A stretch of DNA of 64,000 nucleotides from the NCBI GenBank assembly GCA_963728975.1, contig CAVSMF010000003.1, forward strand, positions 186,001 through 250,000, written 5' to 3'. The DNA comes from DATFCK01 sp963728975. GTDB taxonomy: Bacteria; Verrucomicrobiota; Verrucomicrobiia; Chthoniobacterales; UBA10450. The notes under the pieces were generated by a model. It made no database searches, had not been told where the DNA came from, and worked only from the letters and a program-made list of their open reading frames with translations. Below are positions 36,589 to 44,733 of the stretch, one piece after another (the stretch's first letter is position 1; each line of letters begins with the position of its first letter). The position numbers and the translations under genes were made by a program.

Positions 36589-36930
36589 TTAGTCCTCAAC
36601 CACGACTCGTCGAACCACTCGAGTGTCGCCGGTGCCGCTGTAGTAGACGCGCACCTTTTGGCCGGCCCGCAACGGAGCAGTCACAATTTTCCCCGCTCCA
36701 TCCACAATGTTCGCGGCCGTATGAAGCACGAAGCTCACCGGACCCTCAGGCCCTTTAACCACGATGGTTTTGCCGGGTTCGTAGGTGGTCACCGTTCCGC
36801 TCGAATAGGTCGTCGTCGTCTGGGTGGCGGCTCCCGGTTCGGTTGTGGTAGTGGTTGTTTCTTGAGTCGTTTGCGCGAACGCCAGCGGCGCGACGAGCGC
36901 GCAGGCGAGAGCAATAATTATTGTTTTCAC
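36589..36930 (-). CDS. Small secreted beta-rich protein
   Basis: 113 residues. The start is GTG at 36930, supported by GAGGAGG 8 bp upstream. The signal peptide is MKTIIIALACALVAPLAFA, followed by a Thr-rich linker (TTQETTTTTTEPG) and a compact beta domain (VTTYEPGKTIVVKGPEGPVS, GQKVRVYYSGTGDTRVVRRV). It resembles OB/SH3-like small secreted proteins. The paralogue at 37119-37469 has the same ending (GxxDTRxxxRxVV). Function unknown. Confidence 0.7.
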   Translation of the reverse strand: MKTIIIALACALVAPLAFAQTTQETTTTTTEPGAATQTTTTYSSGTVTTYEPGKTIVVKGPEGPVSFVLHTAANIVDGAGKIVTAPLRAGQKVRVYYSGTGDTRVVRRVVVED

Positions 36931-37118
36931 TCAATATCCTCCTCTGGTTGTTTGGTTTCCTTTTCTTGAGCAATTCTGGCTCAAGGAAGCGATCATTTGC
37001 TCCGGAGAGCGATCGCATACCAGGCTTAGACCCGATCTCCGGTCAGCCTATTCGATCGACTTTAAAATAAACCCGCGAGTTCAGTACGCTCTTCGAGCGA
37101 TGGTGAAGGCGATTCTTT

Positions 37119-37469
37119 TCAGCGCTTCCCGACCACAATCCGCGTCGCGGTGCGCGTATCCTCGTTTCCGATATAAGAAATAAGGACACTCGCTCCCGGC
37201 TGGATCTTCTCTAGTTTGATCGTTTTGCCTGCGCTGTTTACACACCGCACGCTTTTGCTGATCGCGAAACTCATCGGGTTGGGCAGCTTGGTCTTTACCG
37301 TAATGATCTGGCCCGGAATAAACTCGGTCACCGTTCCGCTCACCTCGTTCTTGCCTGCCTGATCGGACTCAGACGGCGGAGGAGTAATAAGGGCGGCCCC
37401 CCCCGTCTGGCTAGACGCCGCCATCGGAGCCACCAGGGCCAACGCCAGTATCAGAAGAATTGGTTTCAT
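37119..37469 (-). CDS. Small secreted beta-rich protein, paralogue
   Basis: 116 residues. Signal peptide MKPILLILALALVAPMAASS, then a beta domain (VSGTVTEFIPGQIITVKTKL, GASVLISYIGNEDTRTATRI). It has the same length, position of the signal peptide, central (E/Y)xPGxxIxVK motif and C-terminal DTR motif as the gene at 36589. The two are tandem duplicates on one strand. Role unknown, probably periplasmic. Confidence 0.7.
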   Translation of the reverse strand: MKPILLILALALVAPMAASSQTGGAALITPPPSESDQAGKNEVSGTVTEFIPGQIITVKTKLPNPMSFAISKSVRCVNSAGKTIKLEKIQPGASVLISYIGNEDTRTATRIVVGKR

Positions 37470-38220
37470 CGGCTGTTCTTAGTATTTGCCAATTTCATTT
37501 AATTTCCGGCGAAGTTCCAGGGAAGAATAAAACCGCCGCACCAGGCGCCCGCCACCAGCGCCAATCAGGCCATGAACTCAAAAAAAAGCGAGCTCCACCC
37601 AACCCCCGGGCCCCTGTCGCCAAACCAAGAGATCGTCCCAGCCTTCTATGTTACCGATTATATGTCACACCTGTTTCACCGAATCGGACAAGCTGCCCCG
37701 CTAACTGCAGCCACAACAGTTGCTCCGATCGCGGCGGCAAACAATGCCTCGTAGATTAATCGAACGCTCGGTGAGAGCTGGCCATCAGGATACGTTCCGT
37801 GCATAATAAAACTCTTGTTCCCGCATCGCTGCGTTCGCAGGAGTCATCAGCACTGCCTGTTACCGATTATATGTCACACCTGTTTCACCGAATCGGACAA
37901 CGAAAGATTGCCGGTTCAAAAGGCGAAATCCGGTCTCCGCGAGATCCAATCTCCGCAAAATCCCGCCTCAGCGAAATCCAGTCTCCGCGAGATCCGGTCT
38001 TCGCCCGATCAAGTTTCATCGCAGCAGAGAGCTGACTGACCACCGGGGTCCAAGGATTACCCCACTTCCCCATCTTACCGATTGTGTGTCACATGTGTTT
38101 CACACAATCGGACATGGCTGGGACCTTTTTCCAGGGGGAAATGGGGGGAGATGAGGCGGCCTGTTTTTGCGGAGCGGTACGCGTTGAGCATACCCGCGGA
38201 TTTGTTAGAGTTGGTCCTCG
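37470..38220. other. Repeat-rich intergenic region upstream of purL
   Basis: No convincing gene. It contains three copies of a 42-bp element, starting at 37650, 37859 and 38074 (GTTACCGATT, then TCACACCTGTTTCACC, ending in AATCGGACA). The third has a perfect 11-bp dyad, CCGATTGTGTG with CACACAATCGG; in the other two only the outer 6 bp pair. A 16-bp tandem repeat occupies 37923-38018. Confidence 0.6.
37923..38018 (+). repeat. 16-bp tandem repeat, six units
   Basis: Units follow the pattern GCRARATCCRRTCTCC. Units 1 and 4, 2 and 5, and 3 and 6 are closest to each other, so the array looks like a 48-bp block duplicated once. It is not coding, as 16 is not a multiple of three. Confidence 0.75.
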
Positions 38221-40590
38221 ATGAACGCCTCAACCGCCGATCCGGCTGTCACCCCCGAGCTGGTCGCCAAGCATGGGTTAAGCCCCGAAGAATTTGAGCG
38301 GATCAGGAAAATCCTCGGCCGGGAGCCGAACTTCACCGAGCTCGGTATTTTCTCAGTGATGTGGAGCGAACATTGTTCCTACAAGAACTCGAGAAAAGAG
38401 CTGCGAAAACTGCCCACCACCGGGCCCAATATCCTGGTCAAAGCGGGCGAGGAAAACGCCGGGGTTGTCGATATCGGAGATGGCTGGGCTGTCGCTTTCA
38501 AAATCGAGAGCCATAATCATCCCAGCGCGATCGAGCCGTTCCAAGGCGCCGCAACCGGCGTCGGAGGAATCATCCGGGATATTTTTACCATGGGGGCGCG
38601 CCCCGAATTCCTCCTCAATTCGCTCCGGTTCGGGCCGATCACGGAAAATCTGGAATCGAAGGCTGCAACCGAAAACAAAAAACAATCCGCAATCCGAAAT
38701 CCGCAATCCGAAATTGCAAGGAACCGGCGGCTTTTTACCGGCGTCGTCTCCGGCATCGCTCATTACGGAAATTGCATCGGAGTACCGACGATCGGCGGTG
38801 AAATTTATTTCGACGAAAGCTTCGAAGGCAATCCCCTGGTCAACGTTTTCTGTCTCGGCGTTTTGAAACACGAACAGCTGGCCCGAGGCGCAGCCGAAGG
38901 CGTGGGCAATCCGGTTTTTTATGTCGGCGCCGAGACCGGCCGGGACGGACTGGCGGGCGCGGCATTCGCTTCCCGTGAGTTGACCGAGGAATCGCGTAGC
39001 GACCGTCCGGCGGTCCAGGTGGGCGATCCGTTCAAGGAAAAGCTGCTTCTCGAGGCGTGTCTCGAACTTCTCGCCCGGGGCGCCGTAGCCGGCATTCAAG
39101 ACATGGGGGCGGCGGGCCTGACTTGCTCGACCTGCGAAACTGCCAGCCGCGGCGGGAGCGGGATAGAAATCGATCTGGCCAAGGTCCCCAAGCGCGAGCC
39201 GGGAATGACACCCTACGAAATAATGTTGAGCGAATCGCAGGAGCGCATGCTGATCATCGCCCGACGCGGGCGGGAAGAGGTCGTGCGCGACGTCTTCAAA
39301 AAATGGGATGTCCCCTGCGCCGAAATCGGACGGGTGACTGACGACGGCATGATGCGGGTGCGTAACAACGGAACAATCGCAGCCGAGATTCCCGCCAAAC
39401 CGCTCGCGGACGAAGCGCCGCTTTATTCGCGCGAAGCAAAAGCGCCTTCCCCTGTAGCGGCGGTCTATGACCGTCGCATTAACGTTCTTGCCAAGATCGA
39501 TAATCACGCCGCGCTTCGCCAGTTGCTTCGTGATCCGACAATTGCCTCGAAAAACTGGGTTTATCGCCAATACGATCACACCGTCCGAACCGGCACCGTC
39601 GTTAAACCGGGCTCGGACGCCGGAGTCTTTTTCATCCGCTATGCGAATAAGATTTTGGCGGCGACGACCGACTGCAATTCGCTCTACTGCCGGCTGGATC
39701 CTCGCCAAGGCGCCAAGATTGCCGTGGCGGAAGCAGCCCGGAATCTTACCTGTTCCGGAGCGCGCCCGCTGGCAGTGACCGACAATCTGAATTTCGGCAA
39801 TCCTTACAAGCCGGAAAATTTTTGGCAGTTGCGGGAAGCAGTAGAAGGGATCGCGGAAGGCTGCCGCGCTTTCAATACGCCTGTGACCGGTGGAAATGTC
39901 TCTCTATATAATGAGAGCCGGGCGGGCGTAATCGATCCGACACCGACCATTGGCATGGTGGGCTTGATCGAGAAGGAAGCGCACATCACTACCCAATGGT
40001 TCAAATCGGCCGGCGACCCGATTCTCCTGGTGGGACCCGTGGCCGGACAGGGGCCGGTCCAGGAGAGCCTGGGCGCCTCGCGTTTTTTGAAGGTTTGTTA
40101 CGGAAAAAAACAGGGGCCGGTGCCGCGTTTGGATTTGGGATTGGAAATTGCCGTGCAGCAAGTCGTGCGCAATTTGATTTCCGAGGGATTAATACGAAGC
40201 GCGCATGATTGTTCCGAAGGCGGTCTGGCCGTCGCTCTGGCTGAATGCTGCTTCAACCCCGAAGGTTTGCTGGGGGCGGAAGTTGAACTGGCCCAAGTTT
40301 TCAACCAGCCAACCGGCGCAGAGCGCAAATGGGAAACGTGCGCCACTTTATTCAACGAATCGCAATCGCGGATTGTGATCTCGGTCGCGCCGGAAAATCT
40401 GGAAAAGACGCTTAAGATTTTGGGCGGGCAAAACGTCGCTCATCAGCAACTCGGCGCCGTTAGTCGAGACCAACTTCGAATTCGGGTAGGCGACGAAAAA
40501 CTGGTATGGCCAGTTGCCGAGGTTTACGACGATTGGTGGAACGCCATCCGGCGCGCCGTGGAACAGGACGAAACGATTCCGAGTTTGTAG
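38221..40590 (+). CDS. purL: Phosphoribosylformylglycinamidine synthase subunit PurL, with two repeat insertions
   Basis: 789 residues, longer than the usual roughly 740 for small PurL. It amidates FGAR to FGAM in purine synthesis with PurS and PurQ, whose genes are not in the window. Family marks are MWSEHCSYKNSRKELR, FKIESHNHPSAIEPFQGAATG, GAAGLTCSTCE and GGNVSLYNES. The excess is explained by two insertions. Residues about 150-168 (KQSAIRNPQSEIAR) are encoded by an AATCCGAAAT/AATCCGC simple repeat at 38680-38715. Residues about 411-420 (PVAAVYDRRI) are a complete 25-bp REP of family A (39453-39477) plus flanks. Both lie in loops between conserved blocks and keep the frame. It starts the purine cluster. 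Confidence 0.95.
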   Translation: MNASTADPAVTPELVAKHGLSPEEFERIRKILGREPNFTELGIFSVMWSEHCSYKNSRKELRKLPTTGPNILVKAGEENAGVVDIGDGWAVAFKIESHNHPSAIEPFQGAATGVGGIIRDIFTMGARPEFLLNSLRFGPITENLESKAATENKKQSAIRNPQSEIARNRRLFTGVVSGIAHYGNCIGVPTIGGEIYFDESFEGNPLVNVFCLGVLKHEQLARGAAEGVGNPVFYVGAETGRDGLAGAAFASRELTEESRSDRPAVQVGDPFKEKLLLEACLELLARGAVAGIQDMGAAGLTCSTCETASRGGSGIEIDLAKVPKREPGMTPYEIMLSESQERMLIIARRGREEVVRDVFKKWDVPCAEIGRVTDDGMMRVRNNGTIAAEIPAKPLADEAPLYSREAKAPSPVAAVYDRRINVLAKIDNHAALRQLLRDPTIASKNWVYRQYDHTVRTGTVVKPGSDAGVFFIRYANKILAATTDCNSLYCRLDPRQGAKIAVAEAARNLTCSGARPLAVTDNLNFGNPYKPENFWQLREAVEGIAEGCRAFNTPVTGGNVSLYNESRAGVIDPTPTIGMVGLIEKEAHITTQWFKSAGDPILLVGPVAGQGPVQESLGASRFLKVCYGKKQGPVPRLDLGLEIAVQQVVRNLISEGLIRSAHDCSEGGLAVALAECCFNPEGLLGAEVELAQVFNQPTGAERKWETCATLFNESQSRIVISVAPENLEKTLKILGGQNVAHQQLGAVSRDQLRIRVGDEKLVWPVAEVYDDWWNAIRRAVEQDETIPSL
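39453..39477 (+). repeat. REP element, family A, inside purL
   Basis: Identical to the copy at 2166-2190, in frame, and translated as VAAVYDRR. The following residues return to the PurL alignment. Confidence 0.9.
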
Positions 40591-40599
40591 GAGAGCCAG

Positions 40600-40900
40600 G
40601 TAGGGACATCTCTCCGAGATGGCCGAACGAAATACCTTCGCCGATTAGCATCCCTTGCCGGCAGATGGCCGCGGGGTCTGCAGGGGGTCAGCCGCCGAAA
40701 ACCATGTTCGTTGCGGACGCCTCGGAGATGCGTCCCTACCTGGCACCGGCGCGTCTTCAGGTAGGGACATCTCTCCGAGATGTCCGAACGAAATACCCTC
40801 GCCGATTAGCATCCCTTGCCGGCAGATGTCCGCGGGGGTCTGCACGGGTCAACCGCGGGAAACCATGTTCGTTGCGGACGCCTCGGAGATGCGTCCCTAC
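40600..40900. repeat. REP/BIME cluster upstream of the RAYT gene
   Basis: Two units of about 160 bp. Each starts GTAGGGACATCTCTCCGAGA (plus-strand REP, at 40600 and 40761; the second has a perfect 9-bp stem with loop TCC) and ends with an inverse REP (40715-40739 and 40876-40900, GGACGCCTCGGAGATGCGTC then CCTAC). Between them is a conserved spacer (CGAACGAAATACC, CCGATTAGCATCCCTTGCC). No gene lies between purL and 40947. Confidence 0.88.
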
Positions 40901-40946
40901 CTGTAATGGCTCGACGCCATCCTGCCCTCTTTTCTAAGGTCGCAGA

Positions 40947-41396
40947 ATGATTCGGCTTCCAAAGCGCAAATGTCCTCCACATGATCCGCCTCATTTCATC
41001 GGCACCTCTGACGCTATTTTCTTTGTCACCATTTGCTGCCTCCAAAGAAATCGAAATCAGCTTTGTCAGCCCGATGTATCACCGATTCTTTTCGAAGCCT
41101 CACGATTTTATGAGGATCGCGATGAATGGTTCATTCATTTGCTGCTTCTCATGCCCGATCACGTCCATTTTCTCCTCCGATTCACCACTGATGTTGGAAT
41201 CAAGCAAGCAATCGAGCGGTGGAAACGATATACCGCGACCCATGCTGACATCCGATGGCAACGCGATTTTTTCGATCATCGATTGCGTTACGACGAAAGC
41301 TTTCAGGTAACGGCCGATTACATCCGACAGAATCCGGTTCGTGCCGGTCTTGTAAAGAGGGCCGAAGACTGGCCCTATTGCCTTGAACCCAGGTAG
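40947..41396 (+). mobile_element. REP-associated tyrosine transposase (RAYT, Y1/IS200-like)
   Basis: 149 residues, single-domain HUH transposase. The HUH motif is H72-V73-H74 in LLMPDHVHFLL, and the catalytic Tyr is most likely Y125 in DYIRQNPVRAGLV, the RAYT hallmark. Length and motif spacing are normal, and no frameshift is seen, so the gene appears intact. RAYTs recognise REP hairpins preceded by a GTAG/GGAG tetranucleotide and cut single-stranded DNA next to it. Here five GTAG-REP pairs flank the gene, two upstream and three downstream, forming a textbook REPtron. It lies between purL and purF. Confidence 0.93.
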
Positions 41397-41880
41397 GGAC
41401 ATCTCTCCGAGATGTCCGCGGGGTCTAGAGGGGGTCAACCGCCGAAACCATATTCGTTGCGGACGCCTCGGAGATGCGTCCCTACCTGGCACCGGCGCGT
41501 CTTCAGGTAGGGACATCTCTCCGAGATGTCCGAACGAAATACCCTCGCCGATTAGCATCCCTTGCTGGCAGATGTCCGCGGGGTCTACAGGGGGTCAACC
41601 GCCGAAACCATATTCGTTGCGGACGCCTCGGAGATGCGTCCCTACCTGGCACCGGCGCGTCTTCAGGTAGGGACATCTCTCCGAGATGTCCGAACGAAAT
41701 ACCCTCGCCGATTAGCATCCCTTGCCGGCAGATGTCCGCGGGGGTCTGCAGGAGGTCAGCCGCGGAAAACCATGTTCGTTGCGGACGCCTCGGAGATGCG
41801 TCCCTACCTGGTCCGTCCCTACCTGGTCACGTCCCTACCTGGTCACGTCCCTACCTGGACCGTCCCTGCCGGCGCGGTCC
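41393..41880. repeat. REP/BIME cluster downstream of the RAYT gene
   Basis: Plus-strand REPs start at 41393, 41507 and 41667; inverse REPs occupy 41461-41485, 41621-41645 and 41783-41807. The first unit lacks about 45 bp of spacer. After the last inverse REP, a 16-bp fragment (CGTCCCTACCTGGTCA) is repeated and decays until about 41880. No gene is seen from 41397 to the purF start. Confidence 0.88.
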
Positions 41881-41967
41881 CTGCCTGGGGCAAACATGGC
41901 GTTGAATGACGATTAATTTCGTGGATTGTTCGGTGTGATCTCTCCCCAGAAATTGGACGGGGGCGAA

Positions 41968-43434
41968 ATGCCGGATTCGGCTGTTTTTCCGCAGCATGAA
42001 TGCGGCTTGTTCGGCGTGTTCGGGCACGAGAACGCGGCGGTGCTGACCTATTATGGCCTGTTCGCGCTCCAACATCGCGGACAAGAGAGCGCCGGGATTG
42101 TTACCAGCAACGGACCGGGCCAGAGCTTTCTCCAGCACAAGGATATGGGCCTGGTTTCGCAGGTGTTCGGCCAGGAGGAATTGGAAAAGCTTAAGGGAAG
42201 GCGCGCGATCGGCCATACCCGTTACTCGACTACCGGGACGAGCACGATCAAAAACGCGCAGCCTTTTTTGGTGGACTGCGTCCGGGGCCAGATTGCCATC
42301 GCTCATAACGGCAATCTCATTAATGCCGATCTTTTACGGGACGAGTTGGAGCGCAAAGGTTCGATTTTTCAAACAACCGCCGACAGCGAAATCATTTTGC
42401 ATTTGCTGGCTCAACCGTCGGATAACGGAGCGAACATCCTGGCGGCGTTGCGTCGGATCGAGGGAGCTTTTTCCCTCCTGATCATGAGCGAGCGCGAGTT
42501 GATCGCGGTTCGGGACCCATTCGGCTGGAGACCGCTGGTCCTCGGCAAACTCGACGGCGCTTACATTGTGGCTTCCGAAACGTGCGCGCTCGATCTCATC
42601 CATGCCAAGTTCGTGCGGGAAATCGAGCCGGGCGAAGTATTGATCATCGACGAGAATGGGCTTCGCTCGGAGCGCCCTTTCCTCGATGTGCAGCCGGCTT
42701 TTTGCATGTTTGAGTACGTCTACTTCGCCAGGCCGGACAGCATCATTGGCGGGGTTAACGTGGCCAAGGTCCGGACCGCGATGGGCCGGGAGCTGGCCCG
42801 CAAATATCCGGTCGAAGCGGACGTTGTCGTTCCCGTCCCAGACTCGGGGAATTACGCCGCGCTCGGGTTTGCCGAAGAGTTGAAGATTCCTTACGGGCAC
42901 GCCTTCGTCCGGAACCACTATATTGGGCGCACGTTTTTGCAGCCGAGCCAGCTCATTCGCGATTTCGATGTGCGGGTTAAGCTCAATTTGATCAAGGAAA
43001 TGGTGGCGGGAAAACGAGTCGTGGTGGTGGACGATTCGATTGTGCGGGGCACGACCGCGCGAGCACGGGTGGTCAATCTCCGGGAAGCGGGCGCGAAAGA
43101 GGTCCATATGCGAGTGAGCTGTCCCCCGCACCGGTTTGCCTGCCATTACGGAATCGATTTTCCCGATCCGGACAAGTTGATCGCCAACCGGATGTCGATC
43201 GAAGAGATCTGCAAATATCTCGGGGTCGATAGTCTCGGTTACCTGGACGTGGAAGGGATGGTGCGCGCCACCGGGCGGAAAATGAACGAGTTTTGCCTTG
43301 CCTGCTTCAATGGCAACTATCCGCTGCCGGTCGATCCGGCGCTGGACAAGTTTATCATGGAAAAGCGGGAGCAGCGGGCCAAGGCATTGGCGGCTGAGGA
43401 AGAGCACCCGACATTGTTCGCCGATTTGAAGTGA
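41968..43434 (+). CDS. purF: Amidophosphoribosyltransferase
   Basis: About 488 residues from the ATG at 41968, which has GGGGGCG just upstream; a TTG at 41926 would add 14 residues. PurF makes phosphoribosylamine from PRPP and glutamine. The Ntn-type glutaminase nucleophile is C12 (PQHECGLFGVFG), behind an 11-residue propeptide as in Bacillus PurF, which is cleaved on maturation. The PRPP motif VVVVDDSIVRGTT is near the middle of the second domain. Cys residues in FCMFEYVYFARPDS, CPPHRFACHYG and FCLACFNGNYP fit the Fe-S cluster type. It follows the RAYT island and precedes purM. Confidence 0.96.
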   Translation: MPDSAVFPQHECGLFGVFGHENAAVLTYYGLFALQHRGQESAGIVTSNGPGQSFLQHKDMGLVSQVFGQEELEKLKGRRAIGHTRYSTTGTSTIKNAQPFLVDCVRGQIAIAHNGNLINADLLRDELERKGSIFQTTADSEIILHLLAQPSDNGANILAALRRIEGAFSLLIMSERELIAVRDPFGWRPLVLGKLDGAYIVASETCALDLIHAKFVREIEPGEVLIIDENGLRSERPFLDVQPAFCMFEYVYFARPDSIIGGVNVAKVRTAMGRELARKYPVEADVVVPVPDSGNYAALGFAEELKIPYGHAFVRNHYIGRTFLQPSQLIRDFDVRVKLNLIKEMVAGKRVVVVDDSIVRGTTARARVVNLREAGAKEVHMRVSCPPHRFACHYGIDFPDPDKLIANRMSIEEICKYLGVDSLGYLDVEGMVRATGRKMNEFCLACFNGNYPLPVDPALDKFIMEKREQRAKALAAEEEHPTLFADLK

Positions 43435-43442
43435 TAAACGCG

Positions 43443-43536
43443 TGTCATTCCGAGCGAAGCAAAGCGTAGCCGGGGAATCCCGGGTTGGCCCCCTGAAGCT
43501 TCGCGACGGAATCCTTCGCATTCGCTCAGGATGACA
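43443..43536. repeat. TGTCATTCC...GGATGACA interspersed repeat
   Basis: Terminal inverted ends TGTCATTCCGAGCG and CGCTCAGGATGACA enclose GAAGC/GGGGAATCC-type sequence. This is a widespread class of small palindromic repeat in environmental bacteria. Its right end contains the purM start codon. A second member is at 44578-44676. Confidence 0.75.
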
Positions 43537-44547
43537 AAAAAGGCCTACACTCGCGCCGGGGTCGACATCGACCTGGGCAATCGCCTGAAACGAGGCATCC
43601 AGCAACTTGTTAGGCAAACCCACAGCCCGAAGGTCCTGGCCAAGATCGGCGGCTTCGGGGGTTTGTTCCGCGCCGACTTCGCCGGGATCAAAGACCCGGT
43701 CCTGGTCGCGAGCATCGACGGCGTTGGGACCAAGCTTAAGATCGCGTTCGCCCTCGGCCGGCACGATACCGTCGGCGCCGATTTGGTGAATCATTGTGTC
43801 AACGACATTGCCGTGGTCGGGGCCCGCCCCCTTTTCTTTCTGGATTATATCGGCTGCGAAAAACTTCGCCCCGCGGTGTTTAAACAGTTGTTAGCCGGGT
43901 TTTCACGGGCCTGCCGAGAAGCGGGTTGCGCGCTGATCGGAGGTGAGACCGCTCAGATGCCGGGGATGTACCGCAAAGGAGAATACGACCTGGCTGGCTG
44001 CATCGTGGGGGTGGTGGATCGCGGCAGGCTGATCGATGGCCATAAAATCAAGCCGGGCGACGTCATTCTCGGATTGATCGCCAACGGTCTGCACACCAAC
44101 GGCTATTCGCTCGCCCGCAGGATTTTATTCGAAAAAATGCGCCTCAAGCCGAGGGCGCGTCTTCCCGGCCTGACCGGGACGGTGGGCACGGAGCTTTTGC
44201 GCGTGCACAAAAATTATCAGCCGCTCCTGGCCCGGCTTCCAGCCGGGTTGCTGAAAGGGCTCGCCCATATCACTGGCGGCGGTTTGGTGGATAATTTGCC
44301 GCGGATTTTACCGAAGAATTGCGACGCGGTGATCGACACCAAAAGCTGGCGAGTGCCGCCGATCTTCCACATTCTGGAACGAAATGGAACGGTAGCGCCC
44401 GCGGAAATGTACCAGGTATTCAACATGGGCATCGGAATGGCTGCAATCGTCGGCGAGCGTGATGCAAAACGGGCGGTCTCCATTTTGAAAGCGAAGCGGA
44501 TCGGGCGGATCGAGCCGGGCAGAGGAAAAACTGTTCTCTCATTCTGA
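43531..44547 (+). CDS. purM: Phosphoribosylformylglycinamidine cyclo-ligase
   Basis: 338 residues, ATP-dependent ring closure of FGAM to aminoimidazole ribonucleotide, cytoplasmic. Marks are YTRAGVDIDLGNRLK at the N-terminus, DGVGTKLKIAFALGRHDTVG, GGETAQMPGMY and VFNMGIGMAAIV. The length is normal. The ATG lies inside the terminal GGATGACA of a palindromic repeat, so the start signal was supplied or overwritten by the repeat; no strong ribosome-binding site is visible. It is the third purine gene of the cluster. Confidence 0.96.
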   Translation: MTKKAYTRAGVDIDLGNRLKRGIQQLVRQTHSPKVLAKIGGFGGLFRADFAGIKDPVLVASIDGVGTKLKIAFALGRHDTVGADLVNHCVNDIAVVGARPLFFLDYIGCEKLRPAVFKQLLAGFSRACREAGCALIGGETAQMPGMYRKGEYDLAGCIVGVVDRGRLIDGHKIKPGDVILGLIANGLHTNGYSLARRILFEKMRLKPRARLPGLTGTVGTELLRVHKNYQPLLARLPAGLLKGLAHITGGGLVDNLPRILPKNCDAVIDTKSWRVPPIFHILERNGTVAPAEMYQVFNMGIGMAAIVGERDAKRAVSILKAKRIGRIEPGRGKTVLSF

Positions 44548-44577
44548 GGCGAGGGCGTAAAGCCGCTTGTCATCCTG

Positions 44578-44676
44578 AGCAAAGCGAAGGATCCCGCTGT
44601 TCGGCGATCATTACACGAGCTTGGATGGCGCAACCGGCGAGCAGCTGCGGGATCCCTCACCCCGTTCGGGATGACA
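44578..44676. repeat. TGTCATCCTGAGC...GGGATGACA interspersed repeat
   Basis: Second member of the family at 43443. It separates purM from the aldo/keto reductase gene. Internal GGATCCCGC and GCGGGATCC also pair, giving a long hairpin. Confidence 0.75.
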
Positions 44677-44733
44677 ACCCCAAATCAGAAAATCCGTGGC
44701 ATCCGCGCAATCCCCGGTTAATCATCCTAGGAA

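Noticed and set aside
37572..37754. Short frame with MNSKKSELHPTPGP upstream of purL
   Set aside because: Runs into the 42-bp repeat (translated as YVTDYMSHLFHRIGQ), which is also translated in other short frames.
41474..41909. Reading frames translating the REP/BIME clusters (MRPYLAPARLQVG type)
   Set aside because: Identical peptide blocks repeat with the DNA repeats in several frames; no start signals or homology.
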